From Desulfopila sp. IMCC35006 (lineage in GTDB: Bacteria; Desulfobacterota; Desulfobulbia; Desulfobulbales; Desulfocapsaceae): DNA of 64,000 nucleotides. The stretch spans positions 248,001-312,000 of the forward strand of contig NZ_SWCM01000005.1 of the NCBI RefSeq assembly GCF_005116645.1. Reading direction: 5' to 3'. Below are positions 1-9,100 of this stretch, one piece after another. The notes beneath the pieces are model-generated. The model saw nothing but the letters and a program-made list of their open reading frames with translations. It searched no databases and was not told where the DNA came from. Each line of letters begins with the position of its first letter. Within the stretch, counting starts at the first letter, position 1. The position numbers and the translations under genes are program-made.

Positions 1-240
1 TGCTTTGTGCCGGCAACCAATATTCACACCTACCGAACCTATGGATACCTGTTTGGCATGACGCTGGTGAGAAGCTGGAACCGGGCCACCCGGGTGCATC
101 AGGCCATGCTGCTGCGCGGCTTTAATGGACGGCTTATTCCCCTCGAACAGCGGACTGTTGCCAGCAATGATATTGTTTTTCTCGTTATCGGCCTGGCCAT
201 TACGGCTACAGTAGCGTCGATACCTTTTTTCTATAGATGA
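1..240 (+). CDS. cbiQ: Cobalt/nickel ECF transporter transmembrane subunit CbiQ, C-terminal part
   Basis: Only the last ~79 codons are in the window; the frame is open from base 1, so the gene starts upstream. The visible protein has a segment with the pattern R-x-x-R-x-x-x-A-x-x-x-RGF-x-GR, which matches the C-terminal coupling-helix region of CbiQ/EcfT proteins that contacts the ATPase, then one last hydrophobic helix (FLVIGLAITATVASIPFF). CbiQ is the inner-membrane scaffold coupling the substrate subunit (CbiM) to the CbiO ATPase. A cbiO-like gene with a His-rich tail lies 1.2 kb downstream on the same strand, which supports the call. The intervening YchF-like gene is unusual for this operon. 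Family assignment is from motif and context only. Confidence 0.75.
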   Translation, partial: CFVPATNIHTYRTYGYLFGMTLVRSWNRATRVHQAMLLRGFNGRLIPLEQRTVASNDIVFLVIGLAITATVASIPFFYR

Positions 241-356
241 CTGCTCACTTCATACCTCTGCCATAATTCCCGGTCTATTAGCTTGCCGATACCCTCCGTC
301 CTGTGGTAATTGTCCAGGTAACTTACTCGTTCTTTCTCTTAACAAAGGATTTTACC

Positions 357-1427
357 ATGAAGGTTGGAATCATCGGCCTGCCCCAAACAGGCAAAAAGAC
401 CCTTTTCCAGGTACTGACCGGCAGTGAATTAAGAGAACAGGCCGGTCCCGCCAAACCTATTCCGGGTACAGCTGAAATACGAGACCCTCGCTTTGACCGG
501 CTGGTATCCATGTATAGCCCGAACAAACAGGCCAGGGCGCGTATTGACCTCGTATTATTACCGAAAATGGAACAGGAGAACATCGCCAAGGGGGACATCT
601 TCAAAGAGATCGACGACGTCGATGCCCTGTGCCATGTGATCCGGGCCTTTGAAGACGATTCGGTGTACCACGCGGAAGGCTCTGTCGACCCCTTCCGAGA
701 TGCGGATATGGTAAATGGCGAGCTGATCATGCATGATCAGATCTTTGTCGAAAAACGCATTGCCCGTATTGAAACGGCCCTGAAAAAGATCAAGGACGAG
801 AAGCAGGCCATTGAACTGGACCTGATGCGCAGGCTGCTGGCCCATCTGGAGGAGGAGAAACCGCTTCGACTTATGGCATTCAATGAAGACGAAGAACTGC
901 TCCTCCGCAGCTACCCTCTTATTACCCGAAAAGAATTGATCCTCGCCTTCAATGTGGCGGAAGATCAGCTGGGAGACACAACGCTTCTTGAAAAAATGGC
1001 CGGGCAGTGCCGACAAAATAAGATGGAAGCGATGATTGTCTGCGCCCAGGTGGAGTCAGAGATTGTGCTGCTGGATTCAGAAGCAGAAAAAACGGAGTTC
1101 CTGCAGGATTTAGGGATCGACGAACCGGCCCTTGGCATTATGACCCGCCTTTGCCTGAAAGCGCTCGGGCTTATCTCTTTTTTCACCGTCGGTAAAGATG
1201 AAGTCAGGCAATGGCTGGTGCGAAAAAACTCCCCGGCCCCGGTCGCCGCAGGAGTGATCCATTCCGACCTGCAGCGCGGCTTTATCCGCGCGGAAGTGAT
1301 GAAATACGATGAGCTGATGGAATACGGCAGCGAAGCGGAATTGAAAAAGGCCGGCAAGATGTACCTGCAGGGCAAAGACTATATCGTCACCGACGGCGAT
1401 ATTTTAAATATCCGCTTCAAGGTGTGA
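357..1427 (+). CDS. YchF/Obg-type GTPase paralogue with lost switch II (DUF933-like C-terminus)
   Basis: A 356-residue protein related over its whole length to canonical YchF at the other end of the window. Start chosen at ATG 357, where the YchF-like N-terminus (MKVGIIGLPQTGKKT) begins, with AAAGGA seven bases upstream; an earlier GTG at 303 adds an unrelated tail. The P-loop is GLPQTGKKT instead of GLPNVGKST. The N-x-x-E nucleotide-specificity motif (NVAED) and the C-terminal TGS-like region (GVIHSDLQRGFIRAEV) are kept. The region that should hold the switch II motif D-x-A-G-L-V-K-G-A is replaced by VLLPKMEQENIAKGD, so classical hydrolysis is doubtful. It sits between cbiQ and cbiO, 116 bp and 50 bp from them. 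Function is unknown; regulation or assembly of the metal transporter is only a guess from position. Confidence 0.85.
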   Translation: MKVGIIGLPQTGKKTLFQVLTGSELREQAGPAKPIPGTAEIRDPRFDRLVSMYSPNKQARARIDLVLLPKMEQENIAKGDIFKEIDDVDALCHVIRAFEDDSVYHAEGSVDPFRDADMVNGELIMHDQIFVEKRIARIETALKKIKDEKQAIELDLMRRLLAHLEEEKPLRLMAFNEDEELLLRSYPLITRKELILAFNVAEDQLGDTTLLEKMAGQCRQNKMEAMIVCAQVESEIVLLDSEAEKTEFLQDLGIDEPALGIMTRLCLKALGLISFFTVGKDEVRQWLVRKNSPAPVAAGVIHSDLQRGFIRAEVMKYDELMEYGSEAELKKAGKMYLQGKDYIVTDGDILNIRFKV

Positions 1428-1477
1428 GAACCCGTAGATGGTTGCATTTCTGAATGACTACGTAATATGAGAAACAA

Positions 1478-2194
1478 ATGATTGAGCTTCGCGACATCAG
1501 CTATACCTTCGCCCAGGCGAAAGACCCCGTGCTGCACCACCTTACTTTTGCGGTACACGATAAGCGGATCGGCATTATCGGTCCCAACGGCTGCGGCAAG
1601 ACCACTCTTTTTCATCTTATGGTCGGCTTGCTCAAACCTGACGAAGGAGAACTCCTGTTTAACGGGAAAAAAGTCTCCACCAAAGAGGAGTTGCGCGCTC
1701 TGCGCAAAGAAGTCGGCTTTTTATTCCAGAGTTCTGACGACCAGCTCTTTTCGCCCACGGTCATCGAAGATGTCGCCTTCGGCCCTCTGAACCTGGGGTT
1801 TTCCCCTAAAGAGGCCAGAGATGTCGCCATGAAAACTTTGGCCGATCTCGGTCTTACCGGCTTTGAAGACCGCATTACCCATCGTCTTTCCGGTGGAGAG
1901 AAAAAACTGGTCGCTCTTGCCACCATCCTCGCCATGCGGCCCAAAATACTGCTGCTCGACGAACCGACCAACAACCTTGATCCGAAAACCCGCAGTCATC
2001 TTATCGAAATCCTCCTGGGGCTGGATCTGCATCAGATTATCATCTCCCATGACTGGGACTTTCTCAGCCATACCACTTCAATCCTGTATAAGATCGATCA
2101 TGGTCATATACATCGGTGTGAAGAAAATCACGTCCATGTCCATCGCCATCTGCATATAGCCGGTGATCATCCGCACCAGCATGATCCGTTATAG
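1478..2194 (+). CDS. cbiO: Cobalt/nickel ECF transporter ATP-binding protein CbiO
   Basis: This 238-residue ABC ATPase energises an ECF-type metal importer at the inner membrane. All ABC motifs are visible: Walker A GPNGCGKTT (about residue 35), Q-loop in FLFQSSDDQLF, signature LSGGEKK, Walker B ILLLDEPT, and switch histidine in ISHD. The FQ-x-x-DDQLF Q-loop sequence is typical of the CbiO/EcfA group. The last ~30 residues are very rich in histidine (HIHRCEENHVHVHRHLHIA and on), a tail that could bind nickel or cobalt. Together with the upstream cbiQ end this indicates a CbiMNQO-like system. The ribosome-binding site is weak; ATG 1478 is chosen because family similarity starts there. Confidence 0.9.
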   Translation: MIELRDISYTFAQAKDPVLHHLTFAVHDKRIGIIGPNGCGKTTLFHLMVGLLKPDEGELLFNGKKVSTKEELRALRKEVGFLFQSSDDQLFSPTVIEDVAFGPLNLGFSPKEARDVAMKTLADLGLTGFEDRITHRLSGGEKKLVALATILAMRPKILLLDEPTNNLDPKTRSHLIEILLGLDLHQIIISHDWDFLSHTTSILYKIDHGHIHRCEENHVHVHRHLHIAGDHPHQHDPL

Positions 2195-2611
2195 GGAGCG
2201 CAATTGCCTGCTCAGTCAGTCTGCACCGTTTGAGTCACCCCCCTCCGGGGCAAGAGCCGTTGTTGTCGCCCGCCAGTTCATCCGCCCCGATTTGCAGTCC
2301 CGTTTTTTCAGGACCGATAAAAAAAATGAAGTGTCCTGATGTTCCAGGCATTGCCATGGATTTTCTGATATCTTTCATTGACCCCGAACCACCATACGCA
2401 ACCAGAAGTATATTAAAATTAATATTTCGGCTATAATATCATCGTTTGGTGTATGCGAAAATAATGCACTGTATGCAATCCATGCACCTCAACATTTTAT
2501 GATTTTTCCCGCAAATCCAAGCGGATATTCAGCCTGCACGCACGTACCCGACATTGGCATTCTGCCCACCTGCCGATCTTCTTTTTACGAGCAGGAAAAT
2601 GGGGTTTGGCT
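2195..2611. promoter_or_regulatory. Intergenic gap before the PAS kinase; weak promoter-like element
   Basis: No convincing gene is seen in these 417 bp. A 68-codon frame at 2230-2436 has low complexity and no recognisable family and is not called. TATAAT at 2432-2437 is preceded by a short inverted repeat (TATTAA-AA-TTAATA, 2410-2423), so this may be the promoter region of the kinase, but no good -35 element is seen at the right distance. Low confidence. Confidence 0.25.
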
Positions 2612-5602
2612 ATGAGCAAAGCATCAAAAGACCCAAATTTTGACAGACCGCAAAATCTGCCGGCAGGCATCCTCGACGCCATGCACGAACCTGCGGCTGT
2701 TATGGATGAGAATCTGTGCATTCAGAGAGCCGGGCTTTCCTTTTGCCATGTTCTGGGCCGCTCCCTGAAAGAAACAGAAGGCCATACACTCTCCGAATTG
2801 GGCATGGGCCCAACCGAAGTCGAAAAGCTGCAGGCGATGCTCGCTCTGGTTCTCAATCCAAAAGCCAGGACGGCGCAACAAAGAGCGCAAACAAGAATTG
2901 AGCTTTCCAGTTGTAGAAAAATATGCATCAGTGCCAGGTTAATTGACCGGCAGCCGGAAGCTTCACCGCTTATTCTTCTCACCATTTCAGACTACTCTGA
3001 CGGGGCCGAGGGTACAGCTTCCCCGCAAGACGGCTGGCATCTTTTCCGAAATTTGGCGGATGCGGCATTCGATGGCATCGCCATAACGCAGGACGGCATG
3101 TTTGTCGATCTGAGCGACCGGTTGGCCGCAATGCTTGGATACCAGCGCGACGACCTGATCGGAACACCTTTTTTGGACTGTGTGGCTTCTGAGCATCGTG
3201 GACATCTGACCGGTTTCATGGCGCACAGTGAAGATGACCTGTATCAGAGCCTGATGCGGCATGTTGACGGAACGGTCTTTCCCGTTGAGATCCGGCCGCT
3301 ATTGACGGAAATCGATGGTCGCAAAACCTGTATCCTGGCAATCCGGGACACCTCCGAACGCAAACAGTACCAAAAAGCGCTGGAACTGACCCAGTTTACC
3401 ATCGATCATGCCTCCATCGGCTGCACCTGGATCGGCAAGGACGGACGTTTTTTCTACGTGAACGACCAGGAATGTCGTTCTCTTGGCTACGACCGGCAAG
3501 AACTCCTGCAGATGTCGGTTATGGATATCGACCCCAATTTCGACAGCAGAGTGTGGGCTGATTACTGGACCTTACTGCTTCGAGAGAAAGTCCGCACCTT
3601 TGAAACCATCCATCGGCACAAGGATGGCACCTCTTTTCCGGTCGAGATCCAGGCCAACTACGTGAAATTTCACGGCAGGCAATACAGCTGTGCCTTCATC
3701 ACCGATATTTCCGAACGCAGAAAGATTGAGCTGCAGTTAGAGCTCACCCAGTTCGCCATCGACCGCGCATCATTTTCGTGTTTCTGGATGGAACCGGAAG
3801 GCCGATTCTTCTATGTCAACGACAAGGCCTGCCAGTCCCTTGGCTATTCTCGCCAGGAACTGCTGGAAAAATATGGCTATGATATCGATCCCGATTTCAC
3901 CCCGGAAATGTGCCTCAAATGTTGGCAGGACATTGTTGATCAACGTGTGGTCACTTTTGAAACCAGGCATCAACACAAAAACGGTACGATCTTTCCGGTC
4001 AAAATCACCGCCAACTATGTTAATTTTGGCGGTAAAGAGTACAGCTGCCTGTTTGCCCGCGATATCACCGAAAGTAAACGCGCAGAAGAGGAATTGCGCC
4101 TGTTCCAGTTCTCTATCGACCGGGCTTCGGAAGCGATTTTCTGGATGAACCGCGAGGGTGGCTTTGCCTATGTGAACGACCAGGCCTGCCGTTCCCTGCA
4201 TTACTCCCGAGAGGAATTGCTGAGCATGCGCCTGTGGGATATTGACCCTGCTTTTCCTGCAAAACGCTGGAGCAGGCATTGGCAGGAGATGGGGACGGTT
4301 GGATACCGAATCATTGAAACCACCCATCGGCGCAGGGACGGAGTGGTCTTTCCAGTCGAAGTTTCTATCAACCATATCCGCTTTGGCGACCGGGAACACC
4401 ATGTGGCCTTTGTCCGCGACATCACTGAACGTAAACAGGCGGAGGAGGAAAGATTGAAGCTCGAATCTCAGCTTTTCCAATCCCAGAAGCTGGAATCCAT
4501 CGGACGCCTGGCCGGCGGCGTGGCCCATGACTTCAACAATATGCTCGGAGTTATTCTGGGCTACGCGGAATTGATGAAATTGAACTTAATCGACGGGGAT
4601 CCGCTGCGAAGCGATCTCATGCAGATAGAAAAAGCAGCTCTGCACTCAAAAGATATTACCGCCCAGCTCCTGGCGTTTTCACGCAAACAAGTCATCTCGC
4701 CCAAAATTGTCGATTTAAACACCCTGGTCATCACCCTGCAAAAAACTCTGGCCCGATTGATCGGGGAGGATGTTGAGCTGCAGTTTTTTCCGGCAGAGAC
4801 TCTCTGGAAAATCAGCTTCGACCCTACGCAGACAGAGCAGATACTCATCAACCTGGCGGCGAATGCTCGAGATGCCATGCCTAACGGTGGCAAGCTCACC
4901 ATCAAAACTGCCAATATACATCTCGACAAAAACTTCTGCCGGAACCATGTCGATTTTATCCCCGGCGACTTTGTCCAGCTGTCGTTGAGCGACAACGGGC
5001 TCGGCATGGACAAGGATACGCTAAGCCATGTTTTCGAACCTTTTTTCACCACCAAGGAGGTTGGAAAAGGAACCGGCCTCGGGTTGGCCACCGTTTACGG
5101 TATCGTCAAACAGGGTGGTGGCTTAATCAACGTGTACAGTAAACCGGCACAGGGAACCACCTTCAACATTTACTTTCCCAGAACAACCGAGGAGGGACAG
5201 GTCGAGACGGAAAGCAGCGAAGCGCCGGCAGATGTCGGCACAGAAACGGTGCTGCTGGTGGAGGACGACAATATGGTGCGAGACATGACCCGGGCAATGC
5301 TCGAGGAGATCGGCTATGACGTCCTGTCTGTTGCAACCCCCCAGGAAGCTCTTACTCTTCTCCAGGACGACAGCACATCCATTCAACTTCTCATGACCGA
5401 CGTGGTCATGCCGAAAATAAACGGAAAAGAACTGCATGACCGTGCTGTCACCATCCGGCCGAATATCAAGACCCTTTTCATGTCCGGATACACTGCCAAC
5501 GTGATCGTGCAGCATGGTATGCTGGACGAGGGTATTCATTTCATCCAGAAACCCTTCAGTTTAAACAATCTTGCCCGCAAAATCCGCAATGCGCTCCTGT
5601 AA
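2612..5602 (+). CDS. Multi-PAS hybrid sensor histidine kinase with C-terminal receiver
   Basis: A 996-residue soluble hybrid kinase; no membrane segment is seen, so sensing is probably cytoplasmic. Order: degenerate PAS (about 25-115), PAS (144-250), three closely related PAS+PAC modules starting near residues 256, 375 and 495, HisKA with phosphoacceptor His639 (GGVAHDFNN), HATPase (N-box NLAANARDAMP, G1 DNGLGMD, G2 GKGTGLGLATVYGI), and a receiver (VLLVEDDN) with phospho-Asp930 (MTDVVMP) and FIQKPFS lysine. The three PAS modules begin with L-x-L-x-QF-x-ID-A-S and share R-FF/FAYVND-Q/KAC-SLGY-ELL, so they arose by tandem duplication with a ~119-residue period. ATG 2612 is chosen over TTG 2606. 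No partner regulator is adjacent; the ligand is unknown. Confidence 0.92.
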   Translation: MSKASKDPNFDRPQNLPAGILDAMHEPAAVMDENLCIQRAGLSFCHVLGRSLKETEGHTLSELGMGPTEVEKLQAMLALVLNPKARTAQQRAQTRIELSSCRKICISARLIDRQPEASPLILLTISDYSDGAEGTASPQDGWHLFRNLADAAFDGIAITQDGMFVDLSDRLAAMLGYQRDDLIGTPFLDCVASEHRGHLTGFMAHSEDDLYQSLMRHVDGTVFPVEIRPLLTEIDGRKTCILAIRDTSERKQYQKALELTQFTIDHASIGCTWIGKDGRFFYVNDQECRSLGYDRQELLQMSVMDIDPNFDSRVWADYWTLLLREKVRTFETIHRHKDGTSFPVEIQANYVKFHGRQYSCAFITDISERRKIELQLELTQFAIDRASFSCFWMEPEGRFFYVNDKACQSLGYSRQELLEKYGYDIDPDFTPEMCLKCWQDIVDQRVVTFETRHQHKNGTIFPVKITANYVNFGGKEYSCLFARDITESKRAEEELRLFQFSIDRASEAIFWMNREGGFAYVNDQACRSLHYSREELLSMRLWDIDPAFPAKRWSRHWQEMGTVGYRIIETTHRRRDGVVFPVEVSINHIRFGDREHHVAFVRDITERKQAEEERLKLESQLFQSQKLESIGRLAGGVAHDFNNMLGVILGYAELMKLNLIDGDPLRSDLMQIEKAALHSKDITAQLLAFSRKQVISPKIVDLNTLVITLQKTLARLIGEDVELQFFPAETLWKISFDPTQTEQILINLAANARDAMPNGGKLTIKTANIHLDKNFCRNHVDFIPGDFVQLSLSDNGLGMDKDTLSHVFEPFFTTKEVGKGTGLGLATVYGIVKQGGGLINVYSKPAQGTTFNIYFPRTTEEGQVETESSEAPADVGTETVLLVEDDNMVRDMTRAMLEEIGYDVLSVATPQEALTLLQDDSTSIQLLMTDVVMPKINGKELHDRAVTIRPNIKTLFMSGYTANVIVQHGMLDEGIHFIQKPFSLNNLARKIRNALL

Positions 5603-5642
5603 CATCCTCCCCCGCCCCGCCCTGAGGCGGCCGAGGGGCACA

Positions 5643-7748
5643 CTAAAACCCGCTTTCCCGAACAATAACGGCGGCGGTTCGTTTAATGCCCTCCCACAAC
5701 AGGCTGTAGCGGCGCCCTTCTATCGTGGTTTGGCCCCGCGTCTCATGATTTTCCCGCAGGGGCCGGGCGAGCTCCAGGCGCACGCGATAGACGGCATCGG
5801 CGGGGACCGACTGCCGTTCACCAGCCTGGGTGGCGATCGGCCCGCCATGCTGGGCATCGAGCATGACATGGGACAGCTTCCTGCTCTGGCTCTGGTCGAT
5901 ATCGATGATCCTGGCATCGATTGAAGCCCAGCTTTTTTCCGGACGAAAGCGGGCCCTGGCCCCCGGCAAAAGCCGTTCCACCTGCCGCTGTCCCACATAG
6001 GCATCGACAATCCACGCAGACGGATCAATCAGAATACCCACCTGGTCCCTGGTGCTGACCCAGCTGCCGACCCGGAGCGTCGGGTCGACATCCAGCCAGA
6101 TCCCATCGAATTCAGCTGCTGCACTGAGCCGTTTTTCTTCTTCACGGGTGGCTGTTGCCTCCGCCATCTGTTCGGTCAGCTGCTCACTGGTAACTCGGCG
6201 CAGATCAAGGCCCAGGCTGTCGGCGCTCACCCCTTTCAACCGCTGATTGAGTGCATCGATCGAGGCGGCGATCCGAACGCTGCGTGCCTGCAGATCCGGG
6301 GCGTCAAACAGCGCCAGCTGGGTTCCCGACGCTACCTGGCCCGGCTTGTGCAGCTGAACAACGCGAGCTGGAAAAGGACTGTAGACATTCTGCTGGTATT
6401 TCGGATGGGCGATACCAGGCGCGGTGATGTCAAAGGCCCAGGGGCAGGCAAGGAGCAGCAATATAAGTATTCCCAGGCCCAGCATCAGGCAGCGGCGGTT
6501 GATCTTGATGTCGCGCCAGCGCCGCCGCCAGACCAGGAATTCGTTTAAGAACGGGCGGACGATAAACCAGCTCACCTCAACGGCAAAAAGAAAAAGCCCC
6601 AGGACCTTGAAGAAAAACAGGTAGACCATCACGGCGATGCCCAGAAAAACCACCAGGCGATAGATCCAGGTCAAAAGGGCAAAGGCAATCAGACCCCTGC
6701 GCATCAAAAGCGTGACTTCCTCCGGGTCCGGTTCATCCCAGCCGAGCAGTGTCCGGCGCAGCCATGCCCGACAAAGCGCCCCGGCACGTTCATGCAGGTT
6801 GGGAAAATCGAGAAGGTCGGAGAGGATGAAGTACCCGTCAAAACGCATGAAAGGGCTGGCATTCAGGGCAAGAGACAGCACCCAGCCGGTAGTCGCCAGA
6901 TAGAGCGCGGCCTGCCGCATCGGTCCGTCATCCAGGAGCGCCCAGGCCAGCGTGGCCAGTCCGGCTATGGCTATTTCGACGGCAAGACCGGCCATTGAAA
7001 TAGCCAGTCGCTGGCGGGAAGAGCGAAGCTTCCATGATTCACTGGTATCGGTATAGAGCATCGGCCAGAGCACAACCAGGGCAAACCCCATATGGGCTAC
7101 CCGGACACCGAAATGGGTTGCGACCAGGGCGTGCCCCAACTCATGAAAAATTTTCGAGAGGGCCAGTGCCAGGATAAATCCGCCGATACCGGCGGGCGTC
7201 AGGATATCCATGACTCCGTGGGTGAACTGGTCCCATTGCCGCGCAACGAGCAGAAGACCGAGAAGTGTGGCGATGACAATGAGAATGCGGCCGACCGGAG
7301 AAATGACCGGACGAAACCAGGGCAAGGCCCTCGCCAGCCAGCGATCCGGCCTGACCAGCGGAACCCGGATAAAAAGATAGTGATGCAGCCACCAGCGCCA
7401 GTGTTTCCATCCCGGCTGGTTCCCCTCTGCGGCCAGGCGGGCGATCCCTTCTGCCGTTGGCCGCACCAGATGGTGCTGTTCCAGAAAATGACCAAAAGCG
7501 ACAACCTGTTCGGGCTCAACGGACATGGGGGTGGCCATGGCGATGGCATCGGCGATCTGGGTCGGATTGCCCGGCCAGCGCCGCAGGCACTCGAACTCCA
7601 GCCAGCCGATGCGGAAAAAACGATTGGTCACCGGATCCTGGATGGACCAGGCCGGTGAACCATCCCTGTCCGGAGCCGCCTGGTGCAGGCGCAGGTCCTG
7701 CCGCAGAGGCGGCAGGATCATTTCGGCGCCAGTTACCACCCGCTCCAC
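5643..7748 (-). CDS. Integral-membrane M50 metallopeptidase fused to a HlyD-like periplasmic arm
   Basis: Last gene of the giant surface-protein operon, 701 residues. Residues ~1-110 form a small soluble N-domain resembling PqqD/winged-helix modules in layout. Several hydrophobic segments follow (about 150-170, 187-200, 215-232, 247-275, 285-298, 350-398), with zinc motif HELGH at 202-206 and the second M50 ligand motif N-A-S-P-x4-DG-YF (N296, D304). A further membrane segment near 420-437 leads to a ~260-residue region with a barrel-sandwich start (YSPFPARVVQLHKPGQVASGTQLALFDAPDL) like HlyD adaptors. The architecture predicts a site-2-protease fold in the inner membrane with an exported adaptor arm. 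Its start overlaps the upstream adaptor gene by 16 bp, so translation is probably coupled. Proposed role, by inference: processing or export of the giant protein. Confidence 0.85.
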   Translation of the reverse strand: MERVVTGAEMILPPLRQDLRLHQAAPDRDGSPAWSIQDPVTNRFFRIGWLEFECLRRWPGNPTQIADAIAMATPMSVEPEQVVAFGHFLEQHHLVRPTAEGIARLAAEGNQPGWKHWRWWLHHYLFIRVPLVRPDRWLARALPWFRPVISPVGRILIVIATLLGLLLVARQWDQFTHGVMDILTPAGIGGFILALALSKIFHELGHALVATHFGVRVAHMGFALVVLWPMLYTDTSESWKLRSSRQRLAISMAGLAVEIAIAGLATLAWALLDDGPMRQAALYLATTGWVLSLALNASPFMRFDGYFILSDLLDFPNLHERAGALCRAWLRRTLLGWDEPDPEEVTLLMRRGLIAFALLTWIYRLVVFLGIAVMVYLFFFKVLGLFLFAVEVSWFIVRPFLNEFLVWRRRWRDIKINRRCLMLGLGILILLLLACPWAFDITAPGIAHPKYQQNVYSPFPARVVQLHKPGQVASGTQLALFDAPDLQARSVRIAASIDALNQRLKGVSADSLGLDLRRVTSEQLTEQMAEATATREEEKRLSAAAEFDGIWLDVDPTLRVGSWVSTRDQVGILIDPSAWIVDAYVGQRQVERLLPGARARFRPEKSWASIDARIIDIDQSQSRKLSHVMLDAQHGGPIATQAGERQSVPADAVYRVRLELARPLRENHETRGQTTIEGRRYSLLWEGIKRTAAVIVRESGF

Positions 7749-9085
7749 TCCCTCACCCTGGCCAGCGGCCGGCGCAGCAGGTAATAGCCTAAGGCAACCC
7801 GGTCGCCATAGATTTTAGCGGTGCCGCGCAGACCGATACGGGCCTGTTCATTGGTGTTGGTAAAAGCGGCCCTGAGCCGGTAGCCGGCGACGCCGGTTGG
7901 TGAAAGCACTGCCTGAAAACTGGTCTCGGTGATTGTGGCGTCCAGGGGTGATAACGGTAACACTGTCAGGAAAAGCTTTACCGGGTCGCCAATATCTAGA
8001 GATACGGCATCGGCCACCGGCAAATGAATGAGAATGCCCGGCTTTTTCGGATCGGCAAGAAGCATAATTCGTTCGCCGGTGGACACCGGACGACCGAGCC
8101 AGTCATCGGGGTCGCCGAAGATGGCAACGCCGTCATGGCCGGCGACCACGTCGATCCGATTCAGCTGCGCCTGCACTGCCGCCAGTTCCGCCCGTTTTTC
8201 AAAAGTGCGGCCGCTTAACATGGCCAGATCGCTTTTACTCTGCAGATTGTCAAAGGATTTATTGGTGGTCGCCAGCAATTCGGCATCGGCGACGGCCACC
8301 GACTGCTGGGCGACCTCCAGCCGGTTGCGCAGGGTGGTATCATCTAAAGAGAACAGCTTTTCCCCGGCCTTGACCGGCTGGTTCGGGCGAACGTGAATGG
8401 TTTTGACCACGCCGTCAAGAGGAGAGGCCACGGTTGTTGCATCGAGGGCAATGACTTCAGCGGGGGCCATTGCCGTCTGGTGAATCGGCAGGAGCATCAA
8501 GGCCGCAACAGCCAGAACAGCCAGCCATCGTCTGCCGGAGCTGAGGGTACGCAGGCGGTCAAACCATGGTTTATTGTTGGTTTTCTGGAGCATTTCCCAG
8601 CAGTAGCTCCAGGTAAGAGAGACATGCAGGATGTTCTTTGCCTGCTGCTCGGTGGGCGGATTATCCAGCAGAAAGCAGGCCCAGCCCAGTGTTTCTCCGG
8701 TCCGTTTGCGCAAAGGGAGAGCAAAAACCCCTGCCGGCCACCATTCCCGCCAGCCCGCCATAATTTCCGGAGGCATGGCTGCATCATCGGCCACCGGCTG
8801 GTACCAGCCGGGCTGGTGGCCGAATTGCTCCTGCAGCCAGGGCCAGACCCGGCACAGCCAGATCAGATAGGGGCTGTCTTCCGTCACATGGGCCAAACCG
8901 GAAACAGTCTGCAATCGACTGGCTGCCTTATCGCCGTCAAACACCAGGGCCTGGCGAAACGCAAGCAGATCGTAGCTGTCATTGGCGATGGAGAAGCCCA
9001 GTTCGGCCAGATTGCCCGCGGCGCGGGCACGCGCTTCAAGTGCGCTGACCAGATTGGTTAAAGATGAATCCTGAGTATGTTCCAT
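7733..9085 (-). CDS. HlyD-family membrane-fusion adaptor with N-terminal GAF-like domain
   Basis: This 450-residue protein has a cytoplasmic N-terminal part (about 1-170; W-rich, with a PLRKRTGETLGWACFLL strand pattern that looks GAF-like), one transmembrane helix (about 187-201, WLAVLAVAALMLLP), then a periplasmic adaptor: lipoyl/barrel-sandwich half VASPLDGVVKTIHVRPNQPVKAGEKLFSLDD, short coiled coil (245-295) and beta-barrel region to the C-terminus. HlyD-type adaptors bridge an inner-membrane pump and an outer-membrane channel. An intracellular GAF-like sensor on such an adaptor is unusual. It overlaps the M50 gene by 16 bp and lies 15 bp after the other adaptor gene, all in the surface-protein operon. 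Confidence 0.85.
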   Translation of the reverse strand: MEHTQDSSLTNLVSALEARARAAGNLAELGFSIANDSYDLLAFRQALVFDGDKAASRLQTVSGLAHVTEDSPYLIWLCRVWPWLQEQFGHQPGWYQPVADDAAMPPEIMAGWREWWPAGVFALPLRKRTGETLGWACFLLDNPPTEQQAKNILHVSLTWSYCWEMLQKTNNKPWFDRLRTLSSGRRWLAVLAVAALMLLPIHQTAMAPAEVIALDATTVASPLDGVVKTIHVRPNQPVKAGEKLFSLDDTTLRNRLEVAQQSVAVADAELLATTNKSFDNLQSKSDLAMLSGRTFEKRAELAAVQAQLNRIDVVAGHDGVAIFGDPDDWLGRPVSTGERIMLLADPKKPGILIHLPVADAVSLDIGDPVKLFLTVLPLSPLDATITETSFQAVLSPTGVAGYRLRAAFTNTNEQARIGLRGTAKIYGDRVALGYYLLRRPLARVREWSGW

Positions 9086-9100
9086 GACAATGCGATTATC

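Noticed and set aside
2230-2436. 68-codon frame after cbiO
   Set aside because: Pro/Ser-rich with no family likeness or ribosome-binding site.
3770-4528. 252-codon minus-strand frame
   Set aside because: Antisense of the PAS-domain repeats of the kinase; it shows the same internal repeat and no family of its own.
8393-9061. 222-codon plus-strand frame, and a similar one at 7092-7658
   Set aside because: Antisense frames of the HlyD and M50 genes, whose real frames have clear domains and operon overlaps.
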